Assembly: GCA_013339765.2 (NCBI GenBank)
Contig: JABSTR010001139.1
Span: 712,501 to 776,500, forward strand
Source: Haemaphysalis longicornis
Taxonomy: Eukaryota; Arthropoda; Arachnida; Ixodida; Ixodidae
Direction of reading: 5' to 3'
Length of the DNA stretch: 64,000 bases
This document shows, piece after piece, positions 1 through 9,026 of this stretch. The notes beneath the pieces are model-generated. The model worked only from the letters and a program-made list of their open reading frames with translations. It did no database searches and had not been told where the DNA came from. The position numbers were made by a program, and so were the translations under genes. Within the stretch, counting starts at the first letter, position 1, and each line of letters opens with the position of its first letter.

Positions 1-34
1 GTTCCCCTGCGGGAAGATGGTGTAATTTGTTTTT
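1..34 (+). repeat. End of a dispersed repeat, inverted copy at 34.3 kb
   Basis: The first ~30 bases contain GGGAAGATGGTGTAATTT preceded by GTTCCCCTGC. The reverse complement recurs at 34297-34325 with one or two differences. Two copies in opposite orientation indicate the end of a dispersed element. The rest of this copy lies outside the window or has diverged. The family is not identified. Confidence 0.5.
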
Positions 35-740
35 CAGCTATACGGCAGCACAAACAGGAAAACATGAAGTGCCGGAAATGATGGCGCTGCAAACGAGTAA
101 CTTAGCAATAAAAAGCACGTCCTGCCACGGACTGAAGCGCAATGGACCGTGTCGATGTTCACAACTGGGCCAAATCTTGTGGAGTTCCCTTGCCCGTGTA
201 CCGCCGACGTTACCGCGAACGCTTTTCCGTCCCTTTCCCCTCGTTCCTCCAGCTCTTTCATCGGCCATTAGTAGCGCATTCCGAGCCGTCGTGACAGAAA
301 CACAGTTGCGTTTCAGTGCGCGAAGCTGCTGTCACTTTCGAAGCTGCTCCTCTTTCGGCCCGCGCATATCCGCGCTCTCTTCCTCCTTCCGCTCGGGCCG
401 GCTCATTGTTCGCGAAGCCGACGACGGCGACACGCTGACTGCCGCGGCCGCCGGCCACGGGAAAGGCGGCGGCGGCGACGCACACAGGAGCGAGAGCGCA
501 CAGAAAGAATCCCTTCCCTCTGCCCGCCTGGCGGTGCACGTTTCGCCCCGATGAGGCAACATGATGCGACTACGAGAGTGTTAAGAGCAAAAATACACTC
601 ACACGGGAGATTTCTAACAGCGGAGCTGTTGTAGTTGGCCGCAATGTGTGGAACATCACGTTAAACATACCAAGAAAATGCCGAGTACTCGTGAGCGCAT
701 GGCTCGCGGCGACCGCCGACCGTCCGAGGCACGCGCAGTG
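35..740. other. GC-rich stretch without a recognised gene
   Basis: GC-rich and CpG-rich sequence, especially 340-540, with overlapping open frames on both strands that have no recognisable domain. The frames probably stay open because of base composition. No splice-bounded exon was recognised. Confidence 0.4.
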
Positions 741-1116
741 GCTTTAGCATGATGATGATGAATAAACTTTATTGGAGAGCAGGTGCTGATGTTAGGGCAC
801 CCGCCCGGCGGGAGGCTTCCTTAGTCTGGGACGCCTTGGGCTATGCTGGCCATCCGTGCCCTCTCCACCAATGGTCGCTGTTGCAAGACCAAACAGCGCG
901 CATTGGTCTTGCACGTACGCGTCGCCGCTACGCCCCAGCTGTCGTCAAGCGCTCCCGCGCATGCGAATCTCGGCACGAGGAACGCGACGATATCGACGCA
1001 TGTGACGCAGTGCGAAGCAAGGACTCCGCGAATCTGGTGCCGGGCACGCCCAGCTGCTGTTCTAACAGGGCCTTTGCCCTGGCCACTCTTCTATCCTTGT
1101 TGTGAGTCGGGTCCAT
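741..1116 (-). mobile_element. 3' end of an I/R1-like LINE
   Basis: Read on the minus strand, the segment ends in a 3' UTR with CCGCCGGGCGGGTGCCC, then CAATAAAGTTTATT and a short (ATC)n tail at 749-763. The same AATAAAGTTTATT ending occurs in the minus-strand LINE ending at 3751 and in the one ending near 19843. Upstream on the minus strand is a short open frame (928-1116) that may be the last coding stretch, but no domain is visible. The 5' truncated copy is interpreted as a dead LINE tail. Confidence 0.6.
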
Positions 1117-1706
1117 GTTCTTGGGACGACGACGACGAGCTACGACGACGTCCTTGCATTACATACCTCCACAAAAACCCACGTATTCCTGTCGCTGCAC
1201 ACCAAGCCGTTTCTTAAAGTTGGCTTCACTACTACTCACAAATACATTGCTGGGAAGACATCTTTAGAAGCTATATAAGTAGTCGGATATCAAGGTGTAA
1301 AGTCAAGGCTGTCACATCTTTTAATAACAGCATGCTTGTGTGCGGCGAAAGTGCAGTTCATGAATCGTTACAGGCGGACACACGAGTTTCCCCGTGAGCA
1401 TCTAAAAAAAGTTGCTTCACCGACGTGCTCCACTGACGTGCTCCATCGAATCTTGGTGGCTATTTTTGTAAATGCGTGTCGGTAGTTGTTCCTTCAGACG
1501 GAGTGCACCAATTAAGAGGGTAGGGATTTAAATATTGTGGCTGGCTAAAAGCCTGCCATTGGGACTTGACACGCAAATGCAACGGCGTTCCGTGTTGGCT
1601 CCGCACAACGAACCGTTTGTAATGGATCTCTTCCATTGTAGCAGTAATTCACAGGTCTGAAGAGTGCGGTCATTGCTCTATAGTCTGCCTGTGTGTAAAC
1701 GGGCGA
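1117..1706. other. No gene recognised
   Basis: Mixed-composition sequence. A short GAC/GAG-rich patch lies at 1118-1150. No domain, repeat partner or RNA gene was recognised. Confidence 0.4.
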
Positions 1707-1741
1707 GAGCCTGAAAGGGCCTGAAAGGGCCTGAAAGGGCA
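1707..1741 (+). repeat. Short tandem repeat, unit GGCCTGAAAG
   Basis: Three uninterrupted copies of the 10-base unit GGCCTGAAAG, flanked by partial units. Confidence 0.8.
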
Positions 1742-1909
1742 TCGCCCCGGAACTTCACATGAGCCGTTCAGTCCCTGCAGTAGTTAAACGAAGTTTGATA
1801 CCTCTGTCAGCTGTTGAAAAGGAAATTCCAGTGGCCTTATGTCCTCGTGACGTTCTTACGTACTTACTCTTCAGACCTGCTTTGAGATTCGCACTTTTCT
1901 GGCGGGTGA

Positions 1910-2104
1910 CTATCGCGCTACGCTGAGACGGCATCTCTACCCTCTGCAACTGCGACAGAAATCTCGGTCTTCTTGCTCTGGCACATATTGCTACGCCATG
2001 GACCCCCGAAAGTCATAATCAGTGACCGTGGGCGCCAACTCACTGCGACGGTGGTTGAAAAGCTTCTTCGCCTTTGTGCCGTGCACATCATTATTAACAA
2101 CACT
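1910..2104 (+). pseudogene. Ty3/Gypsy integrase core fragment
   Basis: The frame starting at 1910 reads like the retroviral-type integrase core: SRYAETASLPSAT, then LRHGPPKVIISDRGRQLTA and EKLLRLCAVH. In the family the RHGxPxxxxSDRGxxF block carries the second catalytic Asp of the D,D-35-E triad, and SDRG is present here. The first Asp and the Glu region are missing, and after residue ~60 the similarity fades with no YHPQTNG block. This is a truncated relic inside otherwise unassigned repeat sequence, not a functional gene. Confidence 0.8.
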
Positions 2105-2149
2105 TGTTGGTGCGCAGTCGTAATTACGTCGAGTGTACGTGTTCTTTCC

Positions 2150-2490
2150 AGTCCGTTTTAACAGCGCAGCTGCTTCAACTTTTCAGTTACCAGAAAACTT
2201 AGCCCGAGAGCGCGCGCCCCGTGAGGAGCGCCCGGCGCAAGCCAGCTCGACCTTCGAGAACGCGTGCGCCGCTCTCCTCGCCAGTTCACGTTCTAACGCG
2301 GTCCACTTTGGGAGAGATGTGAAAGCCTGCGGACAAAACGATCCGGGCCTGCCAGTCATGGAGATCTTTCAGCGGCAAGTTCGCAAATCCCCGCGGGGTG
2401 CAACGGCCTGCTCTCCGACGAAGGGAGAGGTTCCGCCAGCTCTGCCCTTTCTCCGGCCTTCTCAACCACTAATGCAAGCGGCGCCAATTT
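2150..2490 (+). repeat. Dispersed repeat, shorter partner of 39835-40430
   Basis: Shares long stretches with 39835-40430 in the same orientation: GAGGAGCGCCCGGCG, AGCTCGACCTTCGA, CGGACAAAACGATCCGGGCC followed by TGCCAGTCATGGA, and CCGCCAGCTCTGC. Compared with the other copy it lacks internal blocks. No coding capacity is evident and the class is unknown. Confidence 0.75.
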
Positions 2491-3745
2491 TTTTGTGTGC
2501 CAACGGCCAAGGGTTTTCCACCAGTGATGCTCCGTACTGGGGAGAGCAATTCGCATTTCTAGGTTTAGAAATTCCCTATTTTAAAAATTTTTCTCCATAG
2601 GTTTCTCCAAAATTCCCTGCAAATTCCCCTGCATTGTAGTTTTGCAACTGACAGATTTTTACGTGGATTCCTGTTCGGTTTTGGGCATTAGCCAGCGTCA
2701 CCTATGTCTACTTTACGTAGCCTTCCAGACTCGGAGGCTGTTTTAAGAGAATCAGAGCTTCAGCACGAACTAAATTTCACTGAATCTGCCACTCAGCAGC
2801 ATTTTACTATGCATTTCACGTTTTATACCGAAAAGCATACTTGCTTTGCTCGAAGTTAAAACTGTCCGTATGAAAAAGAACAAGACATTGTTGGGTAACT
2901 GAGGTAATTTTAGCTCAGCGCCCGTGCTGCTGCTGCCATCTCTTGTTGACAGCACGCGGACTAAGGCGCACCCCAAATATTGTTTGTGAACATTGCGCAG
3001 GAATACATGAGAACAGGAGCACTGTACTTCAGCCCTTCAGCCGGCCGCCGCCCGCTTCACGCTTAACTCGCTCTTTCGCATGGAACGTTCTTTCCTTTGT
3101 GCTCTTTCCTGTTTTGTGAACTGGATTGGAAGCGGGTGTTGCATGCGCGGCTTGCGGAAACACGATATTTGAAATTAATCTGACGAAGTGTTCACAGAAC
3201 TTCTTAAAAAGAAAACAAAGTAACAAATGATTCGCTCTGCGGTTTACTGACATTATTTCCTTTTTTTACTCCATAACTCTTAAAATTCCGCGCTTCTATT
3301 AACGATTCCCTTTTTCCTTTTTGGACAAAATTGCAGTCAAAAATTTCCGCGCACGGAACATCACTGTTTTCCACCAACTATGCATACGCGAGTCAAATAC
3401 ACAAACCTTGGATCACAAGTGACATTATGCATATTAAACGGAAAATAAAATGACTAAGAAAATCTAACAAATCAAGCTCAGTATATGGGTTCCAAGAAAA
3501 AATAAATTACTTGTCTCGGTCATTGAAGGTAAAAATCCGTAGTGCCAAAGTAAACTTCTGCAGCACAACACTAAGTAAGTTTATAAGAGAGTTGCCCCAG
3601 AAATTCTGGCAATATCTTGGTTCAAAAAACAAACCCCCAACTGTCGTTTCAAGCGGAGGAGGAATTAAATGAAAGCTAACTTATTTAACATTACTTCCAG
3701 TCTGTCGTCACAGCAGTCAATGGTAAAAAAACGCCGCTTGTGTTT

Positions 3746-3749
<4 letters not shown>
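2491..3749. other. No gene recognised
   Basis: AT-rich intergenic or intronic sequence with short open frames lacking domains. A weak LINE linker feel at 3540-3720 could not be pinned to a motif. Nothing else supported. Confidence 0.35.

Positions 3750-3786
<37 letters not shown>
3750..3786 (+). repeat. (GA)n microsatellite
   Basis: About 18 uninterrupted GA units directly abutting AATAAACTTTAAT. On the minus strand this is the 3' tail of the LINE at 3787-5987. Confidence 0.95.
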
Positions 3787-3789
<3 letters not shown>

Positions 3790-4189
3790 AACTTTAATCA
3801 ATCCAGAAAATGCTTGAGAGAGGCGTCCTCATTCCAGGATGCCTTGAGCTCGGGCCGCGTCGACAACCCTTTCGATCAGGCGCAGTTGATCTTCGAGGCC
3901 GGAGCTGGCCAAGGCTCTCTCCCAAAGCACTGTGGAAAGGTGGATGTTAGGGGGATCTAGGGTGGACTTGTCGCAGCGGCCCACTATGTATCTGAGAGTC
4001 CCAGGCTCTCCACAGAAGCGGCAAAGGGGAGAAACGTGTGTCCGGTCAAAGAGATATAGTCTGGTGGGATGCGGGAAGGTGTTGACCTGCAGGGCACGCA
4101 GTAACCTTTCCTGATTCTCTCGGTAGCGATTTGCGTGGCGAAAGAGGTTTTACGGGACAGCCTATAGCGATGCGTGATTTCCTGGTAGG

Positions 4190-4600
4190 TGACAAGAGGT
4201 TGCATGCGCTCGGGCTCGGCTTCGGCTTCACCAGTGTCAAATTTCGAGCCACGAGGTCGGTGACTTCGTTGCCGGGGATTCCGCTATGAGCTGGTGCCCA
4301 TACAATCCTCACTCGTCTCGTTGGTAGTCTCTGATTGATTAGTCGAAGTGCTGTGACGTGCAAGCGACCGTTGGCAAAGTTGCGGCACGCCTGCTGAGAG
4401 TCTGAGATTATAACTTTGGCGTCACTTTGGCTAAGCACAAGTGCTATCGCCGCTTCCTCGGCTTGGAGAGGGTTGTGTCCGGGAATTGAGATGCTGCACC
4501 TGTGCAGCTATTTAAAAACGACGGTGGCTGCCATGGCTGCTCTTCCGGGGTATCAGGATGCGTCAGTGTAGGCGGTAGATGGTGCATCTCCGTGCAGCCT
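4190..4600 (-). pseudogene. LINE RNase H domain fragment
   Basis: The minus strand reads AYTDAS (first catalytic Asp), then after a frame break ISDSQQACRNF (the DSQ Asp), and VRIVWAPAHSGIPGNEVTD with the WxPxHxGIxGNExxD signature of LINE RNases H. In an intact element it degrades the RNA strand of the RNA/cDNA hybrid at integration. It follows the RT in the same broken element. Confidence 0.88.
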
Positions 4601-4924
4601 AAATATTGCCCGGGCTCGGGCTTCTCTGCGATCCTCGCGATGCACAGGGTACATATTGCGTGGTAAGACGGGCACTATGAAGTGTTTTCTAATGGAGTGG
4701 GGTACGTTTCCAGTAAGGACAGGTGGGTGGCTGAGTGGGGCCGACAGCGCCAGGCGTGAGAGGATGAACCTCCCCGTTTCGGTTGCTCCTAACCTCAATC
4801 TTTGGCTAGACAGGTGCACCTCTATTAACTCCTCGGCCGAGTTGTGGATGCCAAGTCGGGGTAGTCGTTCGGTTGAGGTGCTTGCCGGAGACCCATGGCT
4901 TGCTTGTACGCTTTCCTTATCAGG

Positions 4925-5114
4925 ATGTTTATTTTAGGGAAGAAGAAAACGTGGCACAAACTAGACGTAGACGAAAGAAACGAGGTAAGACATATACATG
5001 TGTATGTCTTACCTCGTTTCTTTCGTCTACGTCTAGTTTGCGCCACGTTTTCTTCTTCCCTAAAATATGTACCAACTAGCTCAGCAACAAGTTTTGTTAA
5101 GTCATGTTTATTTT
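4925..5114 (+). mobile_element. Hairpin element 1 with 11-bp target duplication
   Basis: ATGTTTATTTT is present at 4925-4935 and again at 5104-5114. Between them lies a 168-bp insert: a nearly perfect inverted repeat covering 4931-5066 (arms of 68 bases, centre at 4998/4999, two mismatched pairs), then a single-stranded tail ATGTACCAACTAGCTCAGC and ~20 more bases. Removing the insert and one duplication restores the LINE reading KIN + ILIRKAYKQAMGL, so the pre-insertion site is visible. The architecture is shared with 20173-20343 and 32580-32740. Class unknown. Confidence 0.75.
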
Positions 5115-5987
5115 CTCGAGCTCTGTGGCTTTAAGCAGGGCGTAAGGTATAGCGTATGTAATCCTAGACACGACGAAGGCCTGGACAAGGCGAATCGTGT
5201 CCGCTTCCCCCATACCCCTGGTTTTGGTCGTGACTCGTCGTATCATATGAGTAACCTGGTCTGTTGTGGTTTTAAGCTTTTTGATGAGAAGGGTGTTGGG
5301 GCGGTCCGCCTGGAATATCATGCCCAGGATCTTCACGCTTGGGGATGGCGCAATATGGCCCTCAGGCGTAGGGTGATAGTGGGAGAACCTGGGGGGTGTG
5401 TTTGGCGCGGTGAAACCAGGACTAGCTCAGTCTTCTAGGGGGCGCAGCTGAGACCACACGACTTGGAATAAGCAGCCACCACATCCGCTGCCTCCTGTAG
5501 GCGGCTCTCTAACTCTCCGATCGACCCTGTGGACGACCAGATGGTTATGTCGTCAGCGTATAGGCCATGGCGGATCCCCTGGATGTTGCCGAGGAGTGGC
5601 GGCAGGCCTAGCAGGGCAATATTTTTCAATATTGCCCTGCTAGGAGACAATACAGCCCCCTGTGGTGTACCGCGCCCACCTAACAAGAAGGGGTCCGTAG
5701 CTTTTTCCCCGACTTTTAACACATCTTTCCTTCCAGAGAAAAAATCTCTGATGTAGTTGTAAACCCTGGCTCCACATCCCGCTGTGTTCAACCTGTGCAA
5801 AATTGCTGTGTGCTTGACGTTATCAAACACCCCTTTGAAGCCCAATGCGAGAATGGCAGTGGGGGAGGCACGAGTCGCAGGGGCCATCACTTCCTCTTTA
5901 AGCTGAAGTAAGATATCCTGCGTTGACAGTTGTGGACGAAATCCCACCATCGTTGGCGGGATTTTCCCTGAGTCGTCCAGATACGGT
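5097..5987 (-). pseudogene. LINE reverse transcriptase fragment
   Basis: The minus-strand translation shows the RT signature in order: GFRPQLSTQD, ILALGFKGVFDNVKH (palm motif A region; the usual D of DLKGAFD is changed to G), RGTPQGAVLSP and LYADDITIW (catalytic YADD). A frame change then leads to KILGMIFQ and the thumb region SRITYAIPYALLKAT. Stops and shifts plus loss of the motif A Asp make this inactive. A short palindromic duplication (5607-5644) sits just after the PQGAVLSP motif. Confidence 0.9.
5607..5644 (-). repeat. Perfect 17-bp-arm palindrome inside RT
   Basis: CCTAGCAGGGCAATATT, a four-base loop, then its exact reverse complement. In the LINE only one arm (AATATTGCCCTGCTAGG complement, coding NIALLGL) belongs to the normal RT sequence. 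The other is an inverted copy that replaces residues after VLSP. Confidence 0.85.
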
Positions 5988-6696
5988 TGTATAAAAATCT
6001 AAGTGCTTTAAGGTTGCGTCAATTGTCTGAGCCGGGTTTGCTTTCACTTTTATTGAACATCGATGAAAAAAGAGGTAGTGGACCCGACGGGATTCCCAAC
6101 GCATTTTTGAAGCGTTACGCTGAACCAGTGTGTAAATATCTTTTTTTTTTACATTTTTCAAATCGCTTAAAGATTGCCAGGTTCCACCGGAATGGAAAAT
6201 TGCAAAAATTCTTCCCATACACAAAAGTGGTGACTCGTCTTGTCTTTCCAATAACAAACCAATTTCTATTACGTGTACTTCCTGCAAAATTCTTCAGCAT
6301 ATTATTCTAAAGCAGAGTGTCGGAACGAAATGTTTTTCGTTTCGGTTTCTGTTTCGTTCCATAAATAAAAATTCCGTTACGTTTCAGCTCCGGAACGAAA
6401 AAAATAATGATTCGTAACGGTTCATAGCGGTTCGTGTGTGCACGAAAAAAATTTAGATTTGTGAAATTGGTGAGAAGATATAGAATTATGAAATTTCGTT
6501 AAAAAGGGTGAAGTCATGCCTAATATGTTATTGAAAAATATAATTTCTGAGGAACCCATATAGTTGTGATGTCATGTTATTGTTAAAAGTTTAAAATGGT
6601 CTGTCTCATGGAACACTGTAAAACTCCTGTTTTTAATCTTAAAAGAGATTGTATAAGAATAGGTAGCAATGGATTAACATACCTTCAGCAACCCCC

Positions 6697-6713
6697 TCCT
6701 CCCCCCCCCCCCC
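6697..6713 (+). repeat. Poly-C tract
   Basis: CCCCTCCTCC followed by ~14 C, inside the hAT-type element. Confidence 0.8.
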
Positions 6714-7029
6714 GATATATATCCAGAGGAAGGCATAACATCACGAAAATGGGTGAATATTAATGGCGAAATCCGCACTGGAAGCGTATTTTTCGAAAAA
6801 CTATTAGAGATAATACTGCCCTGCCCGAAACGGTTGCTTCCGCTGCTTATGAAATGTTTTCCGCTGCACTCTCGCAGCACTTTCGTACAAGTGCAACATG
6901 AGTTGTAGCTGTTTGTATTGAGTGCGGCTGTAATCTGCTGTTCGCGCTGGTAGTGGTGTATGTTGACACCAAGGTTGTATTTTTTCCTCATTGTTTTTAT
7001 GTCTTCATTTAGAATATTAGTGTTTAGTA

Positions 7030-7102
7030 TACACCCCCTAAACAACGTAGGGCTAATGTAGGTATTTTATTGAACCAACCAAATAAATAAATAAATAAAT
7101 AA
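7030..7102 (+). mobile_element. Possible LINE 3' tail inside the hAT element
   Basis: A segment ending in five AAAT units (7080-7102) resembles the (AAAT)n 3' tail of the Jockey/CR1-like LINE that ends at 9025. A few tens of bases upstream (CACCCCCTAAACAACG) may be 3' UTR. Too short to prove. Confidence 0.35.
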
Positions 7103-7489
7103 GGCCGTGACATCTGCATCGCAGCCAGATGACCGCGGCAATCACGCGTGGAGCTCAGCACTGCGCTCATCAGACCAAATGGAGACAGTATGGGAGCAGG
7201 CAGCAAGCCTCCCGAAACAGAATGGGTGCCAGAAAGACGAACGACGATTTTATGCCAGAGAATCAACGCAATTTTCCATCTCGCTGAATGGAAATTGAAA
7301 TTATTCCTGAAATACCTGAAATTGCCACTAAAACCGAAAACCGAAACGATATTTTTTCGGTTTCACTCCTGAACGAAATAATTAATATTGTTACGTTTTC
7401 GTTTTCGTTCCAGCCAAACATATCGTTTTTTGTTTTTCGTTTTTCGTTTCCGGTTTTCGTTTCGTTTCGACACCATGTTCTAAAGTCCC

Positions 7490-8330
7490 TTACCGAATAC
7501 GTGGAAGAAACTGCAGTTCTCCATTCCAATCAACACGGTTTTCGTCGCGGCCTATCTACTATCACACAACTGGTTGACACCTTGCCAATAGCATTACGAT
7601 CGATCGCAGGTTGACGTAATCTTCCTGGATCTGTCAAAAGCTTTTGAGCCTGTTTCCCATCCCAAACTGATCGTAAAGCTTACCACCATACTAGGCAACG
7701 GACCAAGGGGATCGAAAGTTATTTGAGCGACCACTACCAATTTGTTCAATATGGTACACATGTGTCTGAAACCGTTCCAGTATTATCAGGAGTGCCCCAG
7801 GGTTCTGTTTTAGCCCCCATGTTGTATCTTCTTTTTATTAATGACGTCGCTGACGTAGCTGAAGTAAAAATCAGATTGTTCGCAGACGATTGTATCCTCT
7901 ACCAGAGAATAGACAGCTACCAGGATCAGTTAAACCTATATAGGTCGCTACAAAAGGTCGAAACCTGGTGTCGAGAGTGGCAAATCGAAATAAATACTAA
8001 CAAAACTGTCGCCACGTCAATAACAAAGAAAAGAAAACGACGGCAAATTTTTCGTATTCGATGGGAAATGTACCACTTCGCAACGTCGCTGGCTGCAAAT
8101 ATCTGGCCACCCTGATATCGTCCGACATAAATTGGACTGCGCATGTCGAACATAATAGAAAGAAGGCTCTCAGCAAGTTATTTTTTCTTAGGCGAACCCT
8201 TCGTCATTCGGCACCCCAAACAAAACTTCTGGCGTATACCATGCTTATCCGTTGAATCCTCGAATATGCGAATGTGGCCTGGTTCCCTTTCACAAACAAA
8301 CATGTAGGCGCGCTTGAAAGAGTACAACGT
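7490..8330 (+). pseudogene. LINE RT palm and thumb fragment
   Basis: Contains the RT palm motifs of the split LINE: HGFRRGLSTITQLVD, LDLSKAFE, SGVPQGSVLAPMLYLLFIND and LFADDCILYQ with an intact ADD triad. Then WCREWQIEINTNKT and, after a frameshift near 8055, VAGCKYLATLISSDINW and KLLAYTMLIR, followed by a TGA at ~8254 where related elements continue RPILEYA. At least three frame disruptions are needed to read it. Confidence 0.88.
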
Positions 8331-8982
8331 AAGGCAGTTCATTTATCTATAATCGTTATAGGCGTACCGATTCGCCTACTGCTCTCTTGAAAAGAGCAGA
8401 TCTGCCCACCCTGGCGAGCCACGCAAAGCTTCATAGTCTGAGATTTTTGTATCTGATGTTGCACAACTCTTTCAAAACAAATCCGGCTAGTTATGTTAAG
8501 GCTCACTGTAAGCGACAAACACGAAAACAATCATTGCCGCACACTTGATGAGTATTCTTTCAAGAACAATGTTTTTGGCCACTATTTTTCCACGAAGCCA
8601 TACGCGCCTGGAATGCACTACACCCCACTGTGTTGACGGAGCCGACAGTTGACAAATTTGTTATTCGAGCGAGTGAATCTGTGCTGACTTTTATGTAACC
8701 GTGAATTCTTGAGTTGACGATGTCGCAAGTTGTAACTCTGTGTCTGTGCAATTACTTTTTGTATTTGTTTTTATTGTGCTTGTTATTTGCCCCAGCAATT
8801 GAACCAATGTTTATATTCACGACGATTCTTTGTCTTTCACTGCGCCGAATTTTGCCCTACGTCAGTGTATATGCTTGAAAATTCCAAGTACTTGCAACAT
8901 GTATTTTTAGTCGTATATTGTTTTGTTTTTACAATGTGACTCCACTCCTGTATAATCCTACAACTGGATTGACAGTATCCTG

Positions 8983-8985
8983 AAA

Positions 8986-9024
<39 letters not shown>

Positions 9025-9025
9025 A
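8983..9025 (+). repeat. (AAAT)n 3' tail of LINE
   Basis: About eleven AAAT units closing the LINE at 5988-9026. Confidence 0.95.
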
Positions 9026-9026
9026 T

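Larger units (their letters stand above)
3787..5987 (-). mobile_element. I/R1-like LINE with RT and RNase H, 5' truncated
   Basis: A minus-strand non-LTR retrotransposon runs from RT motifs (5987 downward) through the thumb (5336-5097), an RNase H domain (4580-4240) and a cysteine-bearing C-terminal segment (CRFCGEPGTL-like, near 4030) to a 3' UTR and (CT)n tail at 3750. RT followed by RNase H on one ORF2 is typical of the I/R1 group. Frames are broken several times and the 5' part (endonuclease, ORF1) is absent. A 168-bp hairpin element is inserted at 4936-5103 and a 38-bp palindrome lies at 5607-5644. Confidence 0.9.
6305..7485 (+). mobile_element. Non-autonomous hAT-type element, 1165 bp, with 8-bp TSD
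   Basis: TTCTAAAG occurs at 6305-6312 and 7478-7485 and fits the hAT target consensus nTnTAnAn at every defined position. The insert starts CAGAGTGTCGGAACGAAA and ends, on the complementary strand, CATGGTGTCGAAACGAAA, giving terminal inverted repeats of about 18 bases with CA ends and three mismatches. Both subterminal regions are rich in CGTTTCGTTT-like motifs. No transposase was recognised inside, so it is non-autonomous. It lies in the RT coding region of the LINE at 5988-9026. Confidence 0.88.
5988..9026 (+). mobile_element. Jockey/CR1-like LINE, split by a hAT element
   Basis: A plus-strand non-LTR element has its RT N-terminal part at 5990-6312 (SGPDGIPNAFL, PPEWKIAKILPIHKSGD in a shifted frame) and resumes at 7478 with NQHGFRRGLSTITQL, FLDLSKAFEPVSHP, SGVPQGSVLAP and LFADDCILYQ, followed by the thumb (8061-8330) and degraded C-terminal region to ~8700. 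The 3' UTR ends in AAATAAAT repeats at 9025. The two halves join exactly when the 6313-7477 insert and one 8-bp duplication are removed. Frameshifts and stops show it is dead. The 5' end abuts the oppositely oriented LINE at about 5988. Confidence 0.9.

Noticed and set aside
1918..2103. 61-codon minus-strand frame
   Set aside because: Antisense of the Gypsy integrase fragment.
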